A stretch of DNA of 64,000 bases, taken from Shimazuella kribbensis DSM 45090 (GTDB taxonomy: Bacteria; Bacillota; Bacilli; Thermoactinomycetales; Thermoactinomycetaceae). The stretch's first letter is position 1, and each line of letters opens with the position of its first letter. Position numbers and translations under genes: made by a program. The notes below the pieces were generated by a model. The model was not told where the DNA came from, did no database searches, and saw nothing but the letters and a program-made list of their open reading frames with translations. This document shows, one piece after another, positions 8,334 through 17,519 of this stretch. The stretch is from positions 542,310 through 606,309 of the forward strand of contig NZ_ATZF01000001.1 in assembly GCF_000428065.1 (NCBI RefSeq). The letters are read 5' to 3'.

Positions 8334-8461
8334 AGGTTGTTGCATAAATAAATCCTAAGTAAAGTCGCTTGATGTATGTTTTCCGTGTCTGTTGTTGAAA
8401 AGAACAAAGGACGCTCCAATCACTTACACTTGCGCTTTTGATGCGGATAATGCAACAGGCT
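8334..8461. mobile_element. 128-bp MITE-like element with 8-bp target repeats
   Basis: The left end AGGTTGTTGCAT (8334-8345) and the reverse complement of the right end (AGCCTGTTGCAT, from 8450-8461) match at 10 of 12 positions. The direct repeat CTTTAATG flanks the element at 8326-8333 and 8462-8469. TGTTGCA-type ends with 8-bp duplications recall IS6-family elements. There is no room for a transposase, so it is a miniature derivative or internal-deletion relic. Confidence 0.6.
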
Positions 8462-8641
8462 CTTTAATGATTAATCTAGCTTTATATTTGTTCCAAGACT
8501 TATATCAATAGCATTATCATGCTCTATTTGAGTTTCAATTTGGAACGGGAGAGAAAGTTAATCAAAACAGAGGTGTTAAAGAATCTCAAACCAGTAGATC
8601 CAAGATATAAGTCAGGTGGTCATTCAGTAATATGAAGATGA

Positions 8642-8666
8642 ACGATCTATGTTAAACATAGATCGT
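8642..8666. repeat. 25-bp palindrome
   Basis: ACGATCTATGTT (8642-8653) and AACATAGATCGT (8655-8666) are perfect reverse complements around one A. It lies about 150 bp upstream of the terminase small-subunit remnant. It could be a dimeric regulator's operator or an RNA hairpin. Confidence 0.55.
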
Positions 8667-8820
8667 CAGGGTAACACCAATATCATCAATGAATTAGGAT
8701 TACATTTCTTGATTCTTACCTCTAGAATTGCTTTTTCATTAGCTCTCATATGACATGAGAATTAGAGATAACATTTTAATAGGAAGAAACTGGGGATTTA
8801 TAGGAGGTAAATGTCATATC

Positions 8821-9225
8821 ATGTCAGTTAAAAATGCGCTAAGTGCCTCTCAGAGACAAACTGCTGAAATTCTCGCTACCAATGATATCCACCAAAAGAC
8901 AATGGCTGAAATAGCGGAAGAATGTAAGGTGAGTGAAAGAACTATCTACTGATGGAAACAGGAATCTGCTTTTATCGAATATCAGAATGAAATAAGTGAG
9001 CTAGTGATGCAGGATTTTCTTACAGAGACTTATAATGAATTACGGGAATTAGTTAGAGGTAGTATGCCTGATAACGCAAGGTTAAAAGCGATTGAATTAA
9101 CGTTAAAGAATCGTAGTAAATTGAAGGATATACAGGAGAATAAAGTAGAATTGACAGATGATCGTAGTGAGCAGGCGATTAAAGAGGAAATTAAACAATT
9201 AAAAGAGCAGTTAGGAAAAAGCTAG
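8821..9225 (+). pseudogene. Phage terminase small subunit-like HTH protein, in-frame stop
   Basis: One frame runs from ATG 8821 to TAG 9223-9225, broken only by TGA at 8950-8952. The N-terminal part has a helix-turn-helix (QKTMAEIAEECKVSERTIY) typical of phBC6A51-type phage HTH and terminase small-subunit proteins, which recognise packaging sites. The C-terminal part (SKLKDIQENKVELTDD, then a Lys/Glu-rich helix) resembles oligomerisation and terminase-binding tails. The residue before the continuing WKQES is probably Arg in functional homologues, so CGA or AGA to TGA is the likely lesion. AGGAGGT lies about 12 nt before the ATG. Confidence 0.7.
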
Positions 9226-9252
9226 GGACTAATACAAAACCCTAGTTTTTTA
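9217..9252 (+). terminator. Terminator after terminase small-subunit remnant
   Basis: CTAGGG (9222-9227) pairs with CCCTAG (9240-9245), extended by A/T pairs, and TTTTTT follows. The remaining interval to 9544 is AT-rich; I see no gene in it. Confidence 0.65.
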
Positions 9253-9544
9253 ATTTAAAGCATTCTTTTACTTAAGGTTTGTTTAATTAAAGGGATATTG
9301 TATTTAAAGGGTTTTATAAAGCAGGGTAACAAAAGGAGGGTTTTGTAACCTAAAATTATTGTTTGATTTAAAGAGGATTTATACTGCTGGTCATATAAAA
9401 AGTTAAGTAACCCCTAACAGGGGGATGGGGGTGCTTAACGAGTGGAAAAGTGGATGAAAAATATATACAACAAAACTATTTATTCTGCATATTATAGTCG
9501 GATAATTTATAATAATTGCAATGAAGAATAGTGGGAGTGTTTTA

Positions 9545-10492
9545 ATGAAGAATAAAAGAGTTCTACTTACATCAATTGCTTTTGTGATTACGATGTTATT
9601 GGTTGTACTTTTTTTTGTGCTTTGGAAATGGAATTCTTCAAACTATAGTCCTGAAGTAGATGCTGCTATCATTACAGCTTTTGTAACAGTACCTATTACT
9701 TTCCTAACACTAGTGGGAACTGTCGGTGTCACATACTACTTTAATCAAAAGATGTTAGATACAACAATGAAGTATAATCAAAAAACGATTGAGCTTTCTA
9801 TTCAGCAACAAAGAACGACAGCGCGAGATAAGTTGTTAGAATATCGATTAGAGAAATATCAAGAATTATTTAGAAACACCATGAATGCTGTAACTGATTT
9901 GGAAATGTTTTTAGATAGAACAACAGATGAATACAGACAATCTTATCAGCAATACATACAATGGATAGATAACTTTTATGTTTATAATAGTTTTTACTTA
10001 AGTCAGAAGGTAAATTTTCTTATTAGTTACTTTTTGATTAGTAGAGGTTTGAAAAATAAAACAAATGAAGAGAAAGATATTTTGAGATTCAAAGAAGTTT
10101 ATGAGAAAATAGATAATCTTTTAGCGGATAAAGATCATATTAATAAAGTAAAAACCGAATTCCCTAAGTTAAACGATGAAATAATAAACGAAATGAGATT
10201 CGATTTTTTTGAGTTTAATGAAATATTTAGATTGTTAACTCATGAATGGGTAAAAGAAAATTTAGATTTGGACACAAAGGATGAACATGACAAGGATAAA
10301 CTTATATTATATAGATTTATGGGTAAAGTTTTTAAATCTAGAACAGAAATAGTTACTTCAACTAATTACCTCAATGACTTTCGACTTTTCTCTCATCATT
10401 TACAATATATTATGTTTAATGAACTGAATATGAAAGCAGTAGATGAAGACATGAAAGGTTTACAAGGAAACCAAACAAATATTTGGGATTAA
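9545..10492 (+). CDS. Hypothetical membrane protein with two N-terminal helices
   Basis: This 315-aa protein has two hydrophobic helices near the N-terminus (residues about 8-28 and 43-68, around [20 protein letters not shown]). A long charged helical cytoplasmic region follows ([13 protein letters not shown] onward). The layout resembles small membrane-anchored proteins common in phage-linked and defence islands, but I recognise no family. The start is ATG 9545 with GGGAGTG six bases before; an in-frame ATG at 9521 lacks such a site. It is intact although its neighbours are decayed, and it ends about 45 bp before the tepA breakpoint, making it the last gene of the accessory region. Confidence 0.65.
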   Translation: MKNKRVLLTSIAFVITMLLVVLFFVLWKWNSSNYSPEVDAAIITAFVTVPITFLTLVGTVGVTYYFNQKMLDTTMKYNQKTIELSIQQQRTTARDKLLEYRLEKYQELFRNTMNAVTDLEMFLDRTTDEYRQSYQQYIQWIDNFYVYNSFYLSQKVNFLISYFLISRGLKNKTNEEKDILRFKEVYEKIDNLLADKDHINKVKTEFPKLNDEIINEMRFDFFEFNEIFRLLTHEWVKENLDLDTKDEHDKDKLILYRFMGKVFKSRTEIVTSTNYLNDFRLFSHHLQYIMFNELNMKAVDEDMKGLQGNQTNIWD

Positions 10493-10538
10493 TTTAAGAG
10501 AATTCTATAATGTTTTTTGCTGTATAAAATATGCGTTA

Positions 10539-10886
10539 TATTCTTTTATTGCAGAAACTGCAACCATGATCATCCATCCAATCCGTCTTACAGGATTAGT
10601 CATAGGTGTACCGCAAACATTTGAGTACTTGGAAAAAATGCAAGATCGAGTAATTCGTTTTATATCCAGCCACTCCAATGTAACAGATGAAAAACTGCGT
10701 GAGTTGATGTTTCGGACAGGCGATTTAGCTCGGGATATCGGTACAAACGTGGTTGGGAAAGATGCTGTGGAGATTGGTCTTATTGATCGTGTTGGTGGAA
10801 TAGCGGATGCGTTAAAAGAACTGTATCGCTTGATTCGTGAACAAAAGGAGGCGAATGAGGTTGATACACTGGACGCCACTACCTGA
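10539..10886 (+). pseudogene. tepA: TepA (ClpP-fold protease), 5'-truncated
   Basis: The C-terminal part of TepA, a ClpP-fold translocation-enhancing peptidase, is intact from about 10539. It reads [20 protein letters not shown] and runs to the C-terminus with [18 protein letters not shown]. Full-length TepA is about 245 aa, and only about 115 codons remain. The N-terminal half with the catalytic serine region is absent, and coding similarity stops abruptly near 10536. Sequence upstream belongs to the accessory region, so an insertion or deletion joined inside this gene. In B. subtilis tepA precedes ylzJ and spoIIIE, as here. An internal ATG at 10566 could start a short peptide, but it would lack the active site. 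Confidence 0.85.
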
Positions 10887-11073
10887 AGAACTGATTTTTA
10901 GTCAACAGGACGATTCTTTGCCAGCTATTCATGAAACAATAGTGGATGGTGTTTCTTTATTGGTTCAACAAGATGGAGATGCGTTTCGGGTGGTTCGTTT
11001 GCTCAGCACTGATCCAGCTCATTTCCTTGATCCACGTTTTCAACCAGGAAATGTTATTATGTCGTCAAAGTAA
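10861..11073 (+). CDS. ylzJ: YlzJ-like protein
   Basis: A 70-aa protein starting at TTG 10861 and reading [13 protein letters not shown], as YlzJ homologues begin. The AAAGGAGG site at 10844-10851 is nine bases from TTG 10861 but too close to the in-frame ATG at 10855, which decides the start. It overlaps the end of tepA by 26 bp in another frame, implying translational coupling. YlzJ is a small conserved protein of unknown function found between tepA and spoIIIE in Bacillales. A terminator follows. Confidence 0.75.
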   Translation: MIHWTPLPEELIFSQQDDSLPAIHETIVDGVSLLVQQDGDAFRVVRLLSTDPAHFLDPRFQPGNVIMSSK

Positions 11074-11104
11074 TAATGAAAACTTCTAATTTTATATAGC
11101 AGAT

Positions 11105-11136
11105 AAAAACTCCTTATCTATATTCAAGGAGTTTTT
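11105..11136 (+). terminator. Terminator after ylzJ
   Basis: AAAAACTCCTT (11105-11115) is complementary to AAGGAGTTTTT (11126-11136), loop of 10 nt. Confidence 0.85.
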
Positions 11137-11155
11137 GGTTTGGTGTCTTATTATT

Positions 11156-11400
11156 ATTTTAAAGCTCGTATAGGATCACCTGGTCCATCATGAGACAGCG
11201 TATCTAAGACAAATCGGAAAGCGGGAAAATCAAATGGAATAAACTGATGTTCAATAAAATCCAAGGGTTAATAATCTTGGATGATAATGTTCACTACACG
11301 GTTAGAAAGCAGCCGATGAAAGCGTTGTCAATATCGTTTTCCGCTGTTTTGAGATGAAACAAGAACAACCCGTGGTTATTTTCCAAATCTAACCAATAAA
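11156..11400 (-). pseudogene. Unrecognised minus-strand coding remnant
   Basis: Between ylzJ and spoIIIE the minus strand reads FIPFDFPAFRFVLDTLSH then DGPGDPIRALK and a stop near 11156. Other fragments upstream are in different frames. It looks like the C-terminus of a decayed gene, which I cannot name. Nothing else is visible here apart from the spoIIIE promoter. Confidence 0.35.
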
Positions 11401-11433
11401 TTCCCAAAAAACCTCACTTGACATGTTGATCCA

Positions 11434-11442
11434 TGTTATAAT
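11434..11442 (+). promoter_or_regulatory. Extended -10 promoter for spoIIIE
   Basis: TGTTATAAT is a consensus extended -10 element located 32 bp before the ATG. A TTGACA at 11418-11423 is only 13 bp upstream, too close for a normal -35, so the extended -10 is likely to drive recognition. Confidence 0.5.
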
Positions 11443-11474
11443 GCTGGTGAAAGTGTTACAGGGAGTGGGATGAA

Positions 11475-13823
11475 ATGGCGAAAAAAGCAACCAAACCAAT
11501 CAGTACACCTCGTACGGATAAATTTAAGAGAGAATTATTATTTGAAATATATGGGATAACCATTTTAGCACTCTCTATAATTGCAATGGCCAGTTTAGGT
11601 GCGATTGGTCGAAATTTAACATATTTGGCTCGTTTTTTTGTAGGGTCGTATGATTTTCTCATCCCATTGATCGGTGTTGGGTTGGGTTTTTTTGTAATGC
11701 TGAAGAGAAGATGGCCAAACGATTGGTCCCCTCGTATGACTGGAATCGTAATTGTCCTGCTTTCGCTTTTGGCTTTTGCACATTATTTTACGTTTCAAAT
11801 ACTGATGACTCAAGGTTTTCAAGGATCCATTCTGGATAAGACTTGGAGTATTCTCTTAGAAGAACGAGAATCCCGTCTGCCGTTGGATGTGGGCGGTGGA
11901 ATGGTTGGGGGACTTATATTTGCTCTTTTTTACTTCCTATTTGAAAGTATTGGGACGATCGTTGCCCTTTGTGCATTGTTTTTGTGTGGTTTTTTACTGG
12001 TGACAGGTTTTTCTTATGTGAAATTTTTCCACCATTTTAGTGAGTTTTGGGATAACAAAAAAATAATATGGAAAGAAAAATTATCCACTATATTGGCTTC
12101 TTATAATAAGAATGGTAAAAATGTACCAAATAAAAAACGCCGAAAAGTTACCACGATTGGCAGTGTGTCGAAAAATCCGATTATCGAAGAGGAAGAAATA
12201 GCACCTCCGACGATATTTGATTTTGAGGAAGTACCTTTGAAGAAAAAAAATACAGAACCACCAGAACAACTTTCGTTAAAAATGGAGAAAAAGAAAGAAA
12301 TTTCTCGTGTGGAGCAAGTTGTTAAAGAAGAAGAACCTGTTGTTCCTTTCAACATGGAAGTAGCCAATGAAAATTATTTATTGCCTCCGATTTCTATCTT
12401 AGAAGAGCAAAAGAAATCACCAGTTGCAGATAAACAAGATTTAAATAATAATGCTGAGAAGTTGGTTCAAACCTTAGAAAGTTTTGGAGTTTCAGCAAGA
12501 GTCATACATATCCATCGAGGTCCTGCTGTTACACGTTATGAGATTCAACCTCAGGTGGGAGTGAAAGTAAGTAGAATCGTAAATCTCGCAGATGATTTAG
12601 CCCTTGTACTTGCAGCAAAAGATATACGTATTGAAGCTCCAATCCCAGGGAAATCTGCAATTGGAATTGAAGTACCGAATTCGGAAGTAGCCATGGTAGG
12701 GCTGAGAGATATCATCGAAAGTGATGACTATCAAAATTCAGATTCAAAACTAACGATTTCTTTGGGTAGAGATATTTCAGGAGATCCAAATGTAGCTGTT
12801 TTATCTAAAATGCCACACTTACTTGTAGCAGGTGCCACAGGTTCAGGAAAAAGTGTGTGTATCAATGGGATTATTGTGAGTTTGTTATACAAAGCAAAAC
12901 CAGATGAAGTAAAACTGATGATGATTGACCCGAAAATGGTTGAATTAAATGTATACAATGGCATTCCTCATTTACTAGCACCTGTTGTTACAGATCCACG
13001 TCGTGCGGCTATCGCTCTGAAGAAAGTAGTAAAAGAGATGGAAAAAAGATATGAGTTGTTCGCAAATATGGGAGCACGTGACATTGAACGATACAATACT
13101 TTGGTGTCCCAAGGAGATACAGGACAAGCAAAACTTCCTTATATTGTTGTAATTGTAGACGAGCTAGCAGATTTGATGATGGTTGCACCAGGAGACGTGG
13201 AGGATGCGATTTGTCGTTTGGCTCAGATGGCAAGAGCGGCAGGTATTCATTTAATCATTGCCACACAACGGCCTTCTGTCGATGTGATTACGGGTGTTAT
13301 CAAAGCGAATATTCCATCCAGGATCGCATTTGCAGTATCGGCACAAACCGACTCACGAACCATTCTTGATATGGGTGGAGCTGAAAAATTACTCGGCAGA
13401 GGAGATATGCTTTATTTACCAGTAGGTGCTTCCAAGCCTGTGCGTTTACAGGGAACATATTTGTCGGATGAAGAAGTCGAACAGGTCGTGTCTTTTGTAA
13501 AGGAGCAGCAAGAAGCCAAATATGTACAGGAAATGATTCCGACAAGTGCAGAAGGAAAAAACATAGACGATCCACAGGATGAACTCTATATAGATGCGAT
13601 CCAATTGGTAGTAGAGGCGAAAACAGCATCAGTCTCCTTGTTACAAAGAAGACTGAGAGTAGGTTATTCTAGAGCTGCTAGGCTGATTGATAGTATGGAG
13701 CAAAACGGAATTGTCGGACCTTATGAAGGAAGTAAACCAAGAGAAGTACGCTTATCGCTGGAAGAATGGAAGCAACAACAATCAAGCGAAGGAAGTAATT
13801 CGAAGCATGTAAACGAAATATGA
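11475..13823 (+). CDS. spoIIIE: SpoIIIE/FtsK DNA translocase
   Basis: This 782-aa septum-anchored ATPase pumps DNA through closing septa, including the chromosome into the forespore. Four or five membrane helices occupy residues about 20-190. A variable charged linker (about 200-300) follows, then the motor: Walker [10 protein letters not shown] at 452-460, Walker B-type [12 protein letters not shown] at about 556-567, and [14 protein letters not shown]-terminal winged-helix gamma domain is near 725-770 ([13 protein letters not shown]) and reads the orientation sequences of the chromosome. Length and layout are normal for SpoIIIE. The start at ATG 11475 has GGGAGTGGGATG upstream. It has its own promoter and terminator. 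Confidence 0.95.
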   Translation: MAKKATKPISTPRTDKFKRELLFEIYGITILALSIIAMASLGAIGRNLTYLARFFVGSYDFLIPLIGVGLGFFVMLKRRWPNDWSPRMTGIVIVLLSLLAFAHYFTFQILMTQGFQGSILDKTWSILLEERESRLPLDVGGGMVGGLIFALFYFLFESIGTIVALCALFLCGFLLVTGFSYVKFFHHFSEFWDNKKIIWKEKLSTILASYNKNGKNVPNKKRRKVTTIGSVSKNPIIEEEEIAPPTIFDFEEVPLKKKNTEPPEQLSLKMEKKKEISRVEQVVKEEEPVVPFNMEVANENYLLPPISILEEQKKSPVADKQDLNNNAEKLVQTLESFGVSARVIHIHRGPAVTRYEIQPQVGVKVSRIVNLADDLALVLAAKDIRIEAPIPGKSAIGIEVPNSEVAMVGLRDIIESDDYQNSDSKLTISLGRDISGDPNVAVLSKMPHLLVAGATGSGKSVCINGIIVSLLYKAKPDEVKLMMIDPKMVELNVYNGIPHLLAPVVTDPRRAAIALKKVVKEMEKRYELFANMGARDIERYNTLVSQGDTGQAKLPYIVVIVDELADLMMVAPGDVEDAICRLAQMARAAGIHLIIATQRPSVDVITGVIKANIPSRIAFAVSAQTDSRTILDMGGAEKLLGRGDMLYLPVGASKPVRLQGTYLSDEEVEQVVSFVKEQQEAKYVQEMIPTSAEGKNIDDPQDELYIDAIQLVVEAKTASVSLLQRRLRVGYSRAARLIDSMEQNGIVGPYEGSKPREVRLSLEEWKQQQSSEGSNSKHVNEI

Positions 13824-13826
13824 TCG

Positions 13827-13860
13827 AAAGCCACAATCTATTGCGATTGTGGCTTTTTTA
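13827..13860 (+). terminator. Terminator of spoIIIE
   Basis: AAAGCCACAATC (13827-13838) pairs with GATTGTGGCTTT (13845-13856), then a T-run. Confidence 0.9.
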
Positions 13861-13901
13861 ATTATTTACAAATGTGAAAAAAATGGATTAAAAAAAATGT
13901 T

Positions 13902-13934
13902 CTACACAAACTACACGATATATGTCTTGTGTAG
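13902..13934 (+). promoter_or_regulatory. Inverted repeat before the nucleoside transporter operon
   Basis: CTACACAA (13902-13909) and TTGTGTAG (13927-13934) are perfect complements across 17 nt. The right arm shares its last bases with the AGGAGAGA ribosome binding site of the ATPase gene, so the hairpin could act as operator or limit translation. Confidence 0.4.
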
Positions 13935-13945
13935 GAGAGAGTGTT

Positions 13946-15469
13946 ATGAATGTTGTAGAAATGAGAGGGATTACTAAACGATTTGGATCATTTACCGCCA
14001 ATGAAGATATTCATCTCGTAGTAAAAAAAGGAGAAATACATGCATTGCTAGGCGAGAATGGTGCGGGAAAATCTACTTTGATGAATATCTTATTTGGTCT
14101 TTATCAGCCAGATGAGGGTGAGATTTATATTCATGAAAAGAAGGTGCAAATTTCAGGGCCTACGATGGCCAACGAATTAGGGATAGGTATGGTTCATCAA
14201 CATTTTATGCTGGTACAACCGTTCACCGTAACAGAAAACATCATTCTTGGTGTGGAAGAGAAATCTAGTGGTTTTGTTCAATATGAAAAGGCCCGAAATA
14301 AAGTACAAAAACTATCTGAACAATATGGGCTGAAAATAGATGCAGATGCAGTAATAGAAGATATTTCTGTAGGAATGCAACAGAGGGTGGAGATATTAAA
14401 AACGCTTTATCGTGGTGCAGAAATTCTCATCTTTGATGAACCGACTGCTGTACTGACTCCTCAAGAAATAGATGAACTAATTGTAATCATGCGAAACCTA
14501 ATTCGAGAAGGCAAAACAATTATTTTTATTTCCCATAAATTAAAAGAAATTATGGCTGCTTGTAACCGAGTTACAGTCATACGTCGTGGGAAAATTGCCA
14601 AAACGGTCGAAGTTAGCGAAACGGATGAAAAGAAATTGGCTGCCTTAATGGTAGGACGTGAAGTTTCGTTTGAAATGGAAAAAAAGGAACAAAAGAAAGG
14701 CTCCATTGCTTTGGAAGTAAAAGACCTTTTGGTGAAAGGATTTCACGGGAAGATGGCAGTGGACCATTTAAGTTTGGATATTCACAAAGGAGAAATAGTA
14801 GGACTGGCGGGTGTAGATGGAAATGGTCAATCAGAACTAATTGAAGCGATTACAGGATTAAAAAAGATAGAACAAGGTAGTATTTTTTTAAATGAGGTAG
14901 ATATAACAAAGTTTAAAACAAGAAAAATTATTGAAACGGGTGTTGGGCATATACCAGAAGATCGTCACAAAAGAGGTTTGATTCTTGATTTTACCGTTAG
15001 TGAAAACATGATTCTTTCTACTTACTATAAAACCCCATTTGCAACTACTTGGGGGATCAATTATACCGAAGTGGAGAAATATACCGATCGACTCATTTCA
15101 GAATTTGATGTAAGAACACCAAGTATAGATACTCCCATTCGAGCACTATCTGGTGGAAATCAACAAAAAGCAATTATTGCCAGAGAAGTAGATCGAGATC
15201 CTGATTTATTAATTGCCGCTCAACCTACTCGTGGATTGGATGTTGGAGCTATTGAATTCATTCATCGCCGAATCATGGAGCAAAGAGATAAAGGAAAAGC
15301 AGTACTTCTAGTATCTCTTGAACTCAATGAGATTTTAAAACTAAGTGACAGAGTAGCGATTATTTATGAAGGGAAAATTCAAGGTTGGGTTGATCCGAAA
15401 ATCGTCTCTGAAGAAGAACTAGGGTTATTGATGACCGGAAGTAAGCAAGCAGGAGGCGATGCCATATGA
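13946..15469 (+). CDS. Nucleoside ABC transporter, duplicated ATP-binding subunit
   Basis: This 507-aa protein is two fused ABC ATPases of the sugar/nucleoside importer type (NupO/YufO-like). The first domain has Walker A GENGAGKST (36-44) and Walker B ILIFDEPTAVLTP. The second has a degenerate Walker A (GVDGNGQSELIE), signature LSGGNQQKAIIARE and an altered Walker B (LLIAAQPTRGLDVGA), as is usual for the weaker site in this class. The start at ATG 13946 has AGGAGAGA. The stop overlaps the next gene's ATG as ATGA. With two permeases and a BmpA lipoprotein downstream it forms a complete nucleoside importer. Confidence 0.92.
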   Translation: MNVVEMRGITKRFGSFTANEDIHLVVKKGEIHALLGENGAGKSTLMNILFGLYQPDEGEIYIHEKKVQISGPTMANELGIGMVHQHFMLVQPFTVTENIILGVEEKSSGFVQYEKARNKVQKLSEQYGLKIDADAVIEDISVGMQQRVEILKTLYRGAEILIFDEPTAVLTPQEIDELIVIMRNLIREGKTIIFISHKLKEIMAACNRVTVIRRGKIAKTVEVSETDEKKLAALMVGREVSFEMEKKEQKKGSIALEVKDLLVKGFHGKMAVDHLSLDIHKGEIVGLAGVDGNGQSELIEAITGLKKIEQGSIFLNEVDITKFKTRKIIETGVGHIPEDRHKRGLILDFTVSENMILSTYYKTPFATTWGINYTEVEKYTDRLISEFDVRTPSIDTPIRALSGGNQQKAIIAREVDRDPDLLIAAQPTRGLDVGAIEFIHRRIMEQRDKGKAVLLVSLELNEILKLSDRVAIIYEGKIQGWVDPKIVSEEELGLLMTGSKQAGGDAI

Positions 15470-16527
15470 AAAATACAACATTGAAACAAAATCGTAATTC
15501 AGCTCTGTTGACTTCTATCCTTTCTATTTTATTAGGGATCATTGTTGGTGCGATTTTAATGCTACTAGCAGGATACAATCCATTGGTTGCTTATCAAGCT
15601 TTGTTGGGAAGTGCAATTTTACAGCCATTTGATTTAGGTGAAACCATACGTACCACATCACCACTTATTTTTATTGGTCTAGCAGTAGCATTAGCTTTTC
15701 GAACAGGTCTATTTAATATTGGAGTAGAAGGTCAGTATATCGTAGGCTCTTTAACCGCATATTTGGTCGCAGCTAAAGTTTCACTGCCAACAGGAATTCA
15801 TGCGTTAGTTGCAGTAGTTGCGGGTGGTTTGGCAGGGGCAGCCTGGGCAGCACTACCTGGGTTGTTAAAGGCATTTCGCGGTGTTCACGAAGTGATTATA
15901 AGTATCATGATGAATTTTATTGCACTTTATTTTTCCAATGTTTTAGTTCGAACATGGCTAGCGGTAGGAAAAGATTCAACCGATAAGATTCCGCCTACTG
16001 CTTCCTTAAGAATAGGGAGCCTCTCACAATTATTTGCTGGAGCCAGAATTCATATGGGGATCATTCTCGCTTTGTTGGCTGTATTTGTTTTTTACTATTT
16101 ATTATGGAAAACAAAACTTGGATACCAGTTACGTGCTGTTGGTTATAATCGTCATGCTGCAGAATATGCCGGTATTAGTGTCCGTCGAAATATCGTCCTT
16201 TCTTTTCTCCTCAGTGGATTTTTAGCAGGCTTAGCAGGAGCGACAGAATTACTTGGTACATCCGAATATATTGCCATACAAGATGCATTTATCGGTATTG
16301 GTTTCGATGGGATTGCAGTAGCATTGTTAGGTGCAAATGCCCCTGTCGGAGTTGTGTTGTCTGCCCTATTATTTGGTGTTCTTACATATGGTGGTGGAAA
16401 CATGCAGTTTGTAGCTGGTGTACCTTTTGAAATCATACGAGTTGTATTCGCTGCTATTATATTTTTCGTTGCTGCTAAGATTTCTTTCCGATGGGGCAAT
16501 CGAAAGAAAGGAAAAGCTTATGCTTAA
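15466..16527 (+). CDS. Nucleoside ABC transporter permease 1
   Basis: This 353-aa integral membrane protein has eight to ten hydrophobic helices and belongs to the BPD_transp_2 family (NupP/YufP-like). It contains FRTGLFNIGVEGQYIVG and FRGVHEVIISIMMNFIA, cytoplasmic-loop features shared by these permeases. Translation is coupled to the ATPase by a 4-bp ATGA overlap and to the second permease by an 8-bp overlap. It forms half of the membrane channel. Confidence 0.9.
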   Translation: MKNTTLKQNRNSALLTSILSILLGIIVGAILMLLAGYNPLVAYQALLGSAILQPFDLGETIRTTSPLIFIGLAVALAFRTGLFNIGVEGQYIVGSLTAYLVAAKVSLPTGIHALVAVVAGGLAGAAWAALPGLLKAFRGVHEVIISIMMNFIALYFSNVLVRTWLAVGKDSTDKIPPTASLRIGSLSQLFAGARIHMGIILALLAVFVFYYLLWKTKLGYQLRAVGYNRHAAEYAGISVRRNIVLSFLLSGFLAGLAGATELLGTSEYIAIQDAFIGIGFDGIAVALLGANAPVGVVLSALLFGVLTYGGGNMQFVAGVPFEIIRVVFAAIIFFVAAKISFRWGNRKKGKAYA

Positions 16528-17455
16528 TTTGTTGACTAATCTTGTAGATGTTACTGTACTTTATGCAACTCCTCTAATCTTGGCGGCAATGGGAGGATTA
16601 TTTTCAGAACGCGCTGGTGTAGTTAACATTGCATTAGAAGGCTTTATGACCATAGGTGCATTTTCTGCCGCTATATTTACGATTTTCACTGGAAGTGCAT
16701 GGATAGGTTTACTTTCTGCTGTTGTAGTAGGAATCTTATTCTCTTTGCCACATGCTATAGCTTCCATCAATTGGAGAGCAGATCAGGTGGTAAGTGGGGT
16801 GGCCATTAATTTTCTTGCCTTAGGGATTGCTGTATATCTAGTAAAACGTATGTACAATGGATCCGCTCAAACTCCTGTTGTGCCCGTTAAGCTGGAGCAA
16901 ATCTCTATTCCCATACTCAATAGGATTCCAGTTTTAGGCCCATCCTTGTTTGAAGCTTATCCAACGACTTATCTTGCTATCGCGATTGTAATCATTGGTG
17001 CTGTCATTTTATATAAAACCCCTTTTGGAATTCATGTTCGTGCAGCTGGTATCCATCCCGCTGCTCTAGAAACAGCAGGTGTTAGTATATACAGAGTTCG
17101 GTATATTGCAGTGATGATCAGTGGAGCCCTCGCAGCATTGGGTGGAGCTGGATTGTCGATTGCTGTAGGCAGTGAATTTAACCAGACAACAGTTGCTGGT
17201 CAAGGTTTTATTGCTTTAGCAGCCCTTATTTTTGGCAAATGGAGACCTGGAGGTTTGTTACTTGCAGCTACCTTTTTTGGCTTTTCCGTTGGACTATCAC
17301 TCATTGGCCAGATTATCAAATTAACCAATTATGTACCAAGTGAAGTATTAAGCATGATTCCATATGTATTTACCATACTTGCCCTCGCTGGATTTGTAGG
17401 TCGTGCCGAGTCACCTGCATCACTTGGTAAACCTTATGAAAAAGGTAGTCGTTAA
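16520..17455 (+). CDS. Nucleoside ABC transporter permease 2
   Basis: This 311-aa membrane protein is the second BPD_transp_2 permease (NupQ/YufQ-like), with ATPLILAAMGGLFSERAGVV near the N-terminus and several more helices. The start at ATG 16520 lies inside the end of permease 1 and fits the family's N-terminus; the longer frame from 16418 would run through the upstream gene. It ends 64 bp before the lipoprotein gene. Confidence 0.9.
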   Translation: MLNLLTNLVDVTVLYATPLILAAMGGLFSERAGVVNIALEGFMTIGAFSAAIFTIFTGSAWIGLLSAVVVGILFSLPHAIASINWRADQVVSGVAINFLALGIAVYLVKRMYNGSAQTPVVPVKLEQISIPILNRIPVLGPSLFEAYPTTYLAIAIVIIGAVILYKTPFGIHVRAAGIHPAALETAGVSIYRVRYIAVMISGALAALGGAGLSIAVGSEFNQTTVAGQGFIALAALIFGKWRPGGLLLAATFFGFSVGLSLIGQIIKLTNYVPSEVLSMIPYVFTILALAGFVGRAESPASLGKPYEKGSR

Positions 17456-17519
17456 TAATAGGAAGCTGTATTTCGACGCATACTATCTCCATCTAATTCA
17501 TTTGAAGGAGGAAAAAAGG

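Noticed and set aside
8950..8952. In-frame TGA as selenocysteine
   Set aside because: The family has no selenoprotein members, no SECIS-like hairpin is evident just downstream, and the surrounding genes are decaying.
11418..11442. TTGACA plus TATAAT as a classical sigma-A promoter for spoIIIE
   Set aside because: The spacing is 13 bp, too short; only the extended -10 is kept.
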